Assembly (NCBI GenBank): GCA_947251855.1
Contig: CAMXUZ010000279.1
Coordinates: 1-6,153 of the forward strand
Source: an uncultured Ruaniaceae bacterium
Lineage (GTDB): Bacteria; Actinomycetota; Actinomycetes; Actinomycetales; Beutenbergiaceae
DNA length: 6,153 nucleotides
Direction of reading: 5' to 3'
The notes beneath the pieces are model-generated. The model saw nothing but the letters and a program-made list of their open reading frames with translations. It ran no database searches and was not told where the DNA came from. Positions 1 to 4,728 of this stretch are shown in pieces. Both the position numbers and the translations under genes were made by a program. Numbering within the stretch: position 1 is the stretch's first letter; each line of letters starts with the position of its first letter.

Positions 1-1453
1 AATGCCCCCAGTAGTCGGCCATGTTGTAGCCGCAGAACGGCAGCATCGCGAACGGATCCCGGCGCAACTGGCCCACCGCCCCCTCGGCGGGGGCCGTTTG
101 TTCCGAGGCGATCGTCGCTCCGAGGAAGACCCCGTGCGCCCACGAGCGGCTTTCGGTCACGAGTGGCACGTTCGTTGCCCGCCGGCCCCCGAACAGGATC
201 GCGTCGAGTTCCACCCCTTCCGGGTCGTCCCAGGTCGGGGCGATCGACGGCGCCTGGTCGGCCCGCACGGTGAAGCGGGAGTTCGGGTGCGCCGCGGGGC
301 GGCCGGGGTCCGGGCTCCAGTCGCGGCCTTGCCAGCCGATGAGGTGGTCGGGAGCTTCCTTCGTCAGTCCCTCCCACCACACGTCGCCGTCGTCGGTGAG
401 GGCAACGTTGGTGAAGATGACGTTTCGCTCGAGCGCCGCGATCGCGGTGGGGTTGGTTTCCTGCCCGGTTCCCGGGGCCACGCCGAAGAATCCCGCCTCG
501 GGGTTCATCGCGCGTAGGCGCCCCTCGCGCGGGTAGATCCACGCGATGTCATCGCCGAGGGTGCGCACCGTCCATCCTGGGATCGAGGGTTGGAGCATGG
601 CGAGGTTGGTCTTCCCGCAGGCAGACGGGAATGCGGCAGCGAGGTGGTACTTCCTCCCCGCCTCATTGGTCGCTTCGATGAGGAGCATATGCTCGGCGAG
701 CCAGCCCTCATCGCGGGCGATGACCGAGGCGATCCGCAGGGCGAAGCACTTCTTACCGAGCAGCGCATTCCCGCCGTAACCCGATCCGTAGGACCAGATT
801 TCCCGGGAGTCGGGAAAGTGGACGATGTATTTGGTGTCGTTGCAGGGCCAGGCGACGTCCTCGCGCTCCTCACCATCGGCGCTCCGCAATGGATAGCCCA
901 CCGAGTGCACGGCGGGAACCCACGGCTTGCCCGCCTCGATCTGCGCGAGCGCCCCGCTGCCCATCCGGGTCATGATCCGCATGCTCGCCACGACGTACGG
1001 GGAGTCGGTGAGTTCCACGCCGAGGTGGGAGAGCTCCCCGCCGACCGGGCCCATCGAGAATGGGACGACGTACATCGTGCGGCCCCGCATCGCGCCGTCG
1101 AAGACGTCGGTCAGGGTTTCCCGCATTTCCTCGGGGTCCCGCCAATTATTCGTCGGACCGGCGTCCTCCGGTTCCTCCGAGCAGATGAACGTCGCTGCTT
1201 CGACGCGGGCGACGTCGGAGGGTTCGGAGCGTGCGAGATAGGAGTTCGGGCGAAGTTCGGGATTGAGCGCAATGAGAGTGCCGCGGTCGACCATTGCCTC
1301 GAGCAGCGCATCGTTTTCTTCCTGCGAACCGCTGCACCAATGGATGCGGTCCGGTTCTGTGAGGGTGGCGATATCCTCGACCCACTCCGCCAGAACGGGG
1401 TCGGTAGTCGGGGTACCTGTGACACGTGGGGCAACGTGCGCGACCGTGTTCAT
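1..1453 (-). CDS. pckG: GTP-dependent phosphoenolpyruvate carboxykinase, C-terminus beyond the window
   Basis: Cytosolic PEPCK (GTP), which converts oxaloacetate + GTP to PEP + GDP + CO2, the entry step of gluconeogenesis. The frame is open from an ATG at 1453-1451 to the left edge: 484 codons of a family protein usually about 600 aa long, so roughly the last 120 residues are missing. Visible hallmarks: the P-loop [10 protein letters not shown] at residues 274-283 with the reactive Cys279; kinase-2 motif LGDDIAW with Asp301/Asp302; GSGYGGN followed by LGKKC with Lys235; AEHM with His255 (Lys, His and Asp being the Mn ligands of the family); GGRR with Arg424/Arg425; and [12 protein letters not shown] at the edge, part of the guanine-binding region. 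The start is supported by GGAAAGGA 10 nt upstream and by an N-terminus that aligns with mycobacterial PckG as I recall it. It is divergent from the RamB-like regulator, which may control it. No frameshift or missing catalytic residue is seen. Confidence 0.96.
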   Translation of the reverse strand, partial: MNTVAHVAPRVTGTPTTDPVLAEWVEDIATLTEPDRIHWCSGSQEENDALLEAMVDRGTLIALNPELRPNSYLARSEPSDVARVEAATFICSEEPEDAGPTNNWRDPEEMRETLTDVFDGAMRGRTMYVVPFSMGPVGGELSHLGVELTDSPYVVASMRIMTRMGSGALAQIEAGKPWVPAVHSVGYPLRSADGEEREDVAWPCNDTKYIVHFPDSREIWSYGSGYGGNALLGKKCFALRIASVIARDEGWLAEHMLLIEATNEAGRKYHLAAAFPSACGKTNLAMLQPSIPGWTVRTLGDDIAWIYPREGRLRAMNPEAGFFGVAPGTGQETNPTAIAALERNVIFTNVALTDDGDVWWEGLTKEAPDHLIGWQGRDWSPDPGRPAAHPNSRFTVRADQAPSIAPTWDDPEGVELDAILFGGRRATNVPLVTESRSWAHGVFLGATIASEQTAPAEGAVGQLRRDPFAMLPFCGYNMADYWGH

Positions 1454-1463
1454 CAGCGCGGTG

Positions 1464-1471
1464 TCCTTTCC
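1464..1471 (-). promoter_or_regulatory. Ribosome binding site of pckG
   Basis: On the minus strand this reads GGAAAGGA, ending 10 nt before the ATG at 1453. It is a strong match to the anti-Shine-Dalgarno sequence and fixes the pckG start. It partly overlaps a perfect 10-bp palindrome, TTTCCGGAAA, at 1467-1476. Confidence 0.75.
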
Positions 1472-1490
1472 GGAAACCAATTTTTCGTTC

Positions 1491-1496
1491 GTATTA
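1491..1496 (-). promoter_or_regulatory. Possible -10 element of the pckG promoter
   Basis: The minus strand reads TAATAC here, in the only AT-rich part of the divergent region, 37 nt before the pckG ATG. I see no good -35 hexamer at normal spacing, since a GC-rich dyad lies there, so this promoter may need an activator. It is a weak call made by eye. Confidence 0.3.
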
Positions 1497-1506
1497 ACAT
1501 TTTCTA

Positions 1507-1521
1507 CGCGCGCTTCGCGCG
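1507..1521. repeat. GC-rich perfect dyad between divergent promoters
   Basis: CGCGCG-CTT-CGCGCG forms a perfect 6-bp inverted repeat with a 3-nt loop. An overlapping alternative pairing, GCTTC (1512-1516) with GAAGC (1524-1528) across 7 nt, cannot form at the same time. It lies upstream of the likely transcription start of both genes, so it is more likely a DNA-level element (an operator or a barrier) than an RNA hairpin. Confidence 0.4.
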
Positions 1522-1531
1522 CAGAAGCACC

Positions 1532-1560
1532 TTGACGGACGAAACTTCACGCGTTTTTAT
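1532..1560 (+). promoter_or_regulatory. Candidate sigma-70-type promoter of ramB
   Basis: TTGACG at 1532-1537 (5 of 6 to the -35 consensus), a 17-bp spacer and TTTTAT at 1555-1560 (4 of 6 to the -10). An alternative actinobacterial -10 of TAnnnT form is TATCCT at 1558-1563. Either predicts transcription starting around 1567-1570, only a few nucleotides before the ATG at 1575, so the mRNA would be nearly leaderless. AGGG at 1564-1567 could be a weak ribosome binding site if transcription starts further upstream. Confidence 0.5.
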
Positions 1561-1574
1561 CCTAGGGTGAAGCT

Positions 1575-3056
1575 ATGAAGCCTGTTCTTCCTATCCCGGA
1601 GTCCGCTGAAGAGCTCCCCGAGGACTCCCCGTCGCTTACTCTCGGACGGCGAGTGCGCCACTTTCGCACCCAAGCCGGGCTCACCCTGCGCGAGCTCGCG
1701 GAGCGGGCAGGCACGACGCCCAGCCACCTCTCCCTCATTGAGAACGGGCACCGGGAGCCGCGGCTTGCGCTTCTCAAAGACCTCGCTGAGGTGCTCGACG
1801 TTGACGTGGGGATCCTCCTCACCGCTGAGCCACCGCCGGACCGGCGCGCCGAGCTCGAGATCGAATTGCAGCGTGCGCAGCGTTCCCCGCACTATCGATC
1901 GCTGGGGGTCGCGCCCGTGCGGCCCAATCGCAGCACCCCGATCGAGGTGCTGGAATCCCTCGTGGCACTGCACCGGGAGGTGATTCGCAAAGCCCGCGAA
2001 AGTGCGACCACCCCGCAAGAGGCGCGCCGGGCGAACACCGCGCTGCGAATGCTCATGCGGGAACGCGATAACTATCTACCCGAGATCGAAGAGCTTGGTG
2101 AAGAAGCGGCGCGCGCGGGCGGTTACACCTCGGGAGCATTGACGCACTCGACCGTGGCGGAGATGGTTCGCCACGTCGGGTTCGAGATCGTCCACTCCCC
2201 CGACCTGCCGCATTCCACCCGGACAGTGACCGATCTGGCGAACGGACGGATCTATCTTCCCCCGGCCTCTATTCCCGGCGGGCACGGTCTGCGTTCGCTC
2301 GCCCTGCAAGCAATTGGGCACAGAATTCTCGGCCACACCGAGCCGACCTCCTATGCGGACTTCCTTCGGCAGCGGTTGGAGATCACCTACTTCGCCGCGA
2401 CGTGCCTGATCCCGCGTTCTGCGGCGCTGGCGCACCTGGCGGAGCGGAAAAAAACTCGAGATATTGCGATCGAGGATTTCCGGGACACGTTCGGCGTCAC
2501 CCACGAGGCGGCGGCGCTGCGGTTCACGAACCTCGCCACCGTTGAACTCGGCATCCCGCTGCACTTCCTGCGCGTGGAAGACGACGGTGCCCTGTATAAG
2601 GGCTACGAGAACGACGGGGTTCCCCTACCCACGGATGCGCTCGGCGCCGTCGAGGGGCAGTACGTGTGTCGGCGGTGGTCGGCGCGGGCGGCCTTCGAGC
2701 GGCGTGCTCGTACCACGGAGTTCCACCAGTACACGGATACCAGTGCAGGAACGTTCTGGTGTTCCACCCAGACGGGCACCGGGACCCAGGGTGAATTCTC
2801 CATCACGATCGGCGTGCCCTTCGACGAGGCGAAGTGGTTCCGCGGCCGGGAGACGACTCGCCGGGCGGCCTCGACCTGCCCGGACGAGACGTGCTGCCGG
2901 AAACCCGATCAGCATCTCGCCTCCAAATGGCAGAGCCACGCGTGGCCGAGCGCGGTGATGCACACCCAGGTCCTCGCCCCGCTCCCCCGCGGCACGTTCC
3001 CCGGGGTGGACGAGCGTGAGGTGTATGCCTTCTTAGAGGTCAACTCTCCCAACTGA
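1575..3056 (+). CDS. ramB: RamB/PrpR-family transcriptional regulator (HTH-XRE, IrrE-like, DUF2083-type sensor)
   Basis: A 493-aa cytosolic DNA-binding protein. Residues 22-84 form an XRE/Cro-type helix-turn-helix (LTLRELAERAG, then SHLSLIENGHREP). After a helical linker, residues 190-330 resemble the IrrE/DUF955 peptidase fold, but the zinc motif HExxH is degenerate (QAIGH, 245-249), so no protease activity is expected. Residues 360-490 match the short-chain acyl regulator domain (DUF2083), with WFRGRET at 421-427 and cysteines at 365, 396, 435, 440 and 441. Relatives are RamB of Corynebacterium glutamicum (acetate genes) and PrpR of Mycobacterium tuberculosis, whose sensor domain binds acyl-CoA next to a 4Fe-4S cluster. 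Length and the CPDETCC region fit the RamB branch better than PrpR, judged from memory. It is divergent from pckG and converges with pyk, so control of the PEP node and autoregulation are plausible inferences. The roughly 20-residue acidic N-terminal lead before the HTH looks longer than in relatives. Orthology to RamB itself is likely, not proven. Confidence 0.85.
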   Translation: MKPVLPIPESAEELPEDSPSLTLGRRVRHFRTQAGLTLRELAERAGTTPSHLSLIENGHREPRLALLKDLAEVLDVDVGILLTAEPPPDRRAELEIELQRAQRSPHYRSLGVAPVRPNRSTPIEVLESLVALHREVIRKARESATTPQEARRANTALRMLMRERDNYLPEIEELGEEAARAGGYTSGALTHSTVAEMVRHVGFEIVHSPDLPHSTRTVTDLANGRIYLPPASIPGGHGLRSLALQAIGHRILGHTEPTSYADFLRQRLEITYFAATCLIPRSAALAHLAERKKTRDIAIEDFRDTFGVTHEAAALRFTNLATVELGIPLHFLRVEDDGALYKGYENDGVPLPTDALGAVEGQYVCRRWSARAAFERRARTTEFHQYTDTSAGTFWCSTQTGTGTQGEFSITIGVPFDEAKWFRGRETTRRAASTCPDETCCRKPDQHLASKWQSHAWPSAVMHTQVLAPLPRGTFPGVDEREVYAFLEVNSPN

Positions 3057-3060
3057 GGCG
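2974..3060 (+). repeat. Imperfect direct repeat, copy A (ramB 3' end)
   Basis: This segment encodes the last residues of RamB (about LAPLPRGTF through the stop). It resembles 3192-3278 at an offset of 218 bp. By hand I count 52 identities in 87 ungapped positions, and a compensating shift in the middle brings further blocks (CCGGGGT, AGGTGT) into register. The longest exact blocks are TAGAGGTC, GCCTTC and GAGGCG. Similarity falls to chance level immediately upstream of 2970. Confidence 0.6.
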
Positions 3061-3250
3061 CAGACGGCAACGGTCGTCGCCGGGTAGGACCTTCCTGACG
3101 AACGGGGGGCGGGCGGCCCACCGCTACCGAGGGGCTGCCATCGGTGAACGCCATCGCAAGTGAATTGAACAGCTCATCGGTAGAAACACGTTCGCCCTGC
3201 TACCCGCGCGCCGGTTCGGCCGGGGTAACAGGGCGAGGTGTGCGGCCTTC
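3057..3250. other. Convergent intergenic region between ramB and pyk
   Basis: A gap of 194 bp separates two stop codons on opposite strands. I see no supportable small gene. Its right part (from 3192) holds repeat copy B and the hairpin described separately. The left part (3057-3190) has a G-rich run near 3103-3115 and only weak hairpins such as CACCG/CGGTG (near 3119-3146). No convincing terminator for ramB with a T-tract is seen, so ramB may end at the shared hairpin or at a Rho-dependent site. Confidence 0.6.
3192..3236 (-). terminator. Stem-loop terminator of pyk, possibly bidirectional
   Basis: TCGCCCTG (3192-3199) pairs perfectly with CAGGGCGA (3229-3236). After one mismatch TACCC (3201-3205) pairs with GGGTA (3223-3227), and GCCG/CGGC can extend the tip. 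That gives at least 13 paired bases, starting about 15 nt after the pyk stop. On the minus strand the stem is followed by ACGTGTTTCT, a modest T-rich stretch. On the plus strand no T-tract follows, so use by ramB is less certain. Confidence 0.6.
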
Positions 3251-3278
3251 CTAGAGGTCGAGGCTCCGGAACGAGGCG
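3192..3278 (+). repeat. Imperfect direct repeat, copy B (decayed copy of the ramB 3' end)
   Basis: Counterpart of 2974-3060. Read on the plus strand in the matching frame it gives FALLPARRF and, further on, AAFLEVEAP, against LAPLPRGTF and YAFLEVNSP in RamB. The FLEV blocks fall in register with no net gap. There is no start codon for this frame and a TGA lies at 3161-3163, so it is not a gene. Positions 3251-3278 also serve as the last codons of pyk on the other strand. The best reading is a small local duplication of the end of ramB that has since diverged. Confidence 0.55.
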
Positions 3279-4705
3279 GGGGTGGCCGGCGTTGTCGGGC
3301 CACCCACTTCACGGATCTGCAACGCGTTCGTCGTGCCCGGCACTCCGAGGGGAGCCCCGGAGATGACGACGACGGCGTCACCCTTCTGCGCAGCACCGGT
3401 GTCGAGGAGTTTCTGGTCGAGCAGTTCGACCATGTCCTCGGTCGTGTGCACCTCGTCGACCTTGTACGTCACCACGCCCCACGTGAGCGCGAGCTGGTTG
3501 CGCACCTTCTCCACCGGGGTGAACACGAGCAGGGGGGTTTCGCTGCGCAGGCGCGCCATCCGCCGAGCGGTATCGCCGGACTTGGTGAAGGTCGCGAGAT
3601 AGCGGGCACCGAGCACCGTCGCTACCTCGGTGGCGGCCTTGGAGATCACCCCGCCCTGGGTGTGGGGATCGGTCGCGGCCCGAGCAATACGTTCCATCCC
3701 CCCTTCTTCCGTCCGTTCAATGATCCGCGCCATCGTTTGTACCGATTCGATCGGGTAGGCACCCACGCTCGTCTCCCCCGACAGCATCACCGCGTCGGCG
3801 CCGTCGAGCACGGCGTTCGCGCAGTCCGATGCTTCCGCCCGGGTGGGTCGAGGGCTGGAGATCATCGATTCCAGCACCTGGGTGGCGACGATGACGGGTT
3901 TGGCGTTCTGCTGGCACAGTTCCACGGCGCGCTTCTGCACGAGGGGAACCTCTTCGAGGGGAAGTTCCACCCCGAGGTCCCCGCGGGCGACCATGACACC
4001 GTCGAAGGATTCGACGATCTCCTGGAGGTTGTCGACCGCTTGGGGCTTTTCCACCTTCGCGATCACGGGGACGTGGATGTCTTCTTCGTCCATGATCTTC
4101 GCGACGTCCTCGTAATCACGGGCAGAGCGTACGAAGGACAGCGCGATGTAATCCGCGCCCATCTTCAGCCCCCAGCGCAGGTCGTCGGCGTCCTTCTCGC
4201 TCAGGGCGGGGACGTTGACGGCGACGCCGGGGAGGTTGAGGCCCTTGTTGTTCGATACGGGCCCGGGAATGACGACTTCCGTCTTCACGTCGGTGTCGGT
4301 GACGTCGAGGACCTTGACCGACACCCGCCCGTCGTCGATGAGAATGATGTCGCCTACGGAAACATCCTCGGGGAGGCCCTTGAACGTCGTCGAGACGCGT
4401 TCCTTGGTTCCGGGAACGTCGTCGGTGGTGATGGTGAGGATGTCCCCTTCAGCAAGCTCGTGTTGGTCTTCGATGAACCGACCGAGCCGGATCTTCGGGC
4501 CCTGTAGATCGACGAGGATGGCCACCGCTTTCCCGGATTCCTCCGCCGCCTCGCGCACGCGGTGGAAAACTTTCGTGTGGGTCTCTTCATCGCCGTGGCT
4601 TCGATTGATCCGGGCGACGTTCATCCCGGCATCGATGAGCGCACGGATCTGCTCTGAAGATTCCGTGGCTGGCCCGATAGTCGCTACAATTTTGGCTCTT
4701 CGCAT
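3251..4705 (-). CDS. pyk: Pyruvate kinase
   Basis: Cytosolic glycolytic enzyme converting PEP + ADP to pyruvate + ATP. It is 484 aa, normal for the family. The start MRRAKIVATIGPA is the canonical N-terminus. The substrate-site motif RINRSHG is at residues 32-38, the PK barrel with DLQGPKIRLG at 66-75, catalytic Lys217 and metal ligand Glu219 in IAKVEKP, Asp243 in ARGDLGVE, Thr275 in ATQVLESM, and PRPTRAEASD at 285-294. The C-terminal allosteric domain covers about 350-466 and ends at PGTTNALQIREVGG. The last residues (PTTPATPASFRSLDL) look like an added tail, largely encoded by repeat copy B. It starts 23 bp after the GltB-like stop, so co-transcription is likely. TAGGCT at 4712-4717, six nt before the ATG, could also act as a -10 for a leaderless transcript, but no good -35 is seen. 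The same bases contain AGG, a weak Shine-Dalgarno 8 nt from the ATG. Confidence 0.97.
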   Translation of the reverse strand: MRRAKIVATIGPATESSEQIRALIDAGMNVARINRSHGDEETHTKVFHRVREAAEESGKAVAILVDLQGPKIRLGRFIEDQHELAEGDILTITTDDVPGTKERVSTTFKGLPEDVSVGDIILIDDGRVSVKVLDVTDTDVKTEVVIPGPVSNNKGLNLPGVAVNVPALSEKDADDLRWGLKMGADYIALSFVRSARDYEDVAKIMDEEDIHVPVIAKVEKPQAVDNLQEIVESFDGVMVARGDLGVELPLEEVPLVQKRAVELCQQNAKPVIVATQVLESMISSPRPTRAEASDCANAVLDGADAVMLSGETSVGAYPIESVQTMARIIERTEEGGMERIARAATDPHTQGGVISKAATEVATVLGARYLATFTKSGDTARRMARLRSETPLLVFTPVEKVRNQLALTWGVVTYKVDEVHTTEDMVELLDQKLLDTGAAQKGDAVVVISGAPLGVPGTTNALQIREVGGPTTPATPASFRSLDL

Positions 4706-4728
4706 GGGTATAGCCTATGCCTTTTCTC

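Larger units (their letters stand above)
1483..1544. promoter_or_regulatory. Inverted repeat pair, candidate operator of the pckG/ramB divergent promoters
   Basis: TTTCGTTCGT at 1483-1492 and ACGGACGAAA at 1535-1544 are inverted copies matching at 9 of 10 positions. Their centres are 52 bp apart, close to five helical turns. The left arm touches the proposed pckG -10 and the right arm overlaps the ramB -35. The midpoint (1513.5) nearly coincides with the centre of the GC-rich dyad at 1507-1521. The arrangement suits one regulator acting on both promoters. A 9/10 match in a 121-bp region could also arise by chance. Confidence 0.35.

Noticed and set aside
1539..1551. GACGAAACTTCAC as a RamB box
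   Set aside because: Only the GAAACTT half resembles the corynebacterial consensus as I remember it; the TTTGCAAA half is absent.
590..1570. Plus-strand open frame of 326 codons antisense to pckG
   Set aside because: It lies opposite a clearly conserved pckG frame. The translation has no recognisable domain and is rich in R, G and A as expected for antisense frames in GC-rich DNA.
3103..3115. G-rich run as a possible G-quadruplex
   Set aside because: It lacks four well-separated G-tracts of three; in DNA of this composition such a run is not notable.
3164..3278. Small plus-strand frame containing FLEVEAP as a second regulator gene
   Set aside because: It has no start codon or ribosome binding site, is preceded by a stop, and matches only the last residues of RamB. 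It is treated as a decayed repeat.
3446..4507. Plus-strand open frame of 353 codons antisense to pyk
   Set aside because: Same reason: the minus strand encodes canonical pyruvate kinase throughout, and the antisense product is a histidine/arginine-rich shadow.
4596..4605. Arg35 in the pyruvate kinase RINRSHG motif, where Phe or Met is common
   Set aside because: It first looked like an active-site oddity, but I recall the same NRSHG variant in other actinobacterial enzymes such as those of bifidobacteria. The true catalytic residues are all present.
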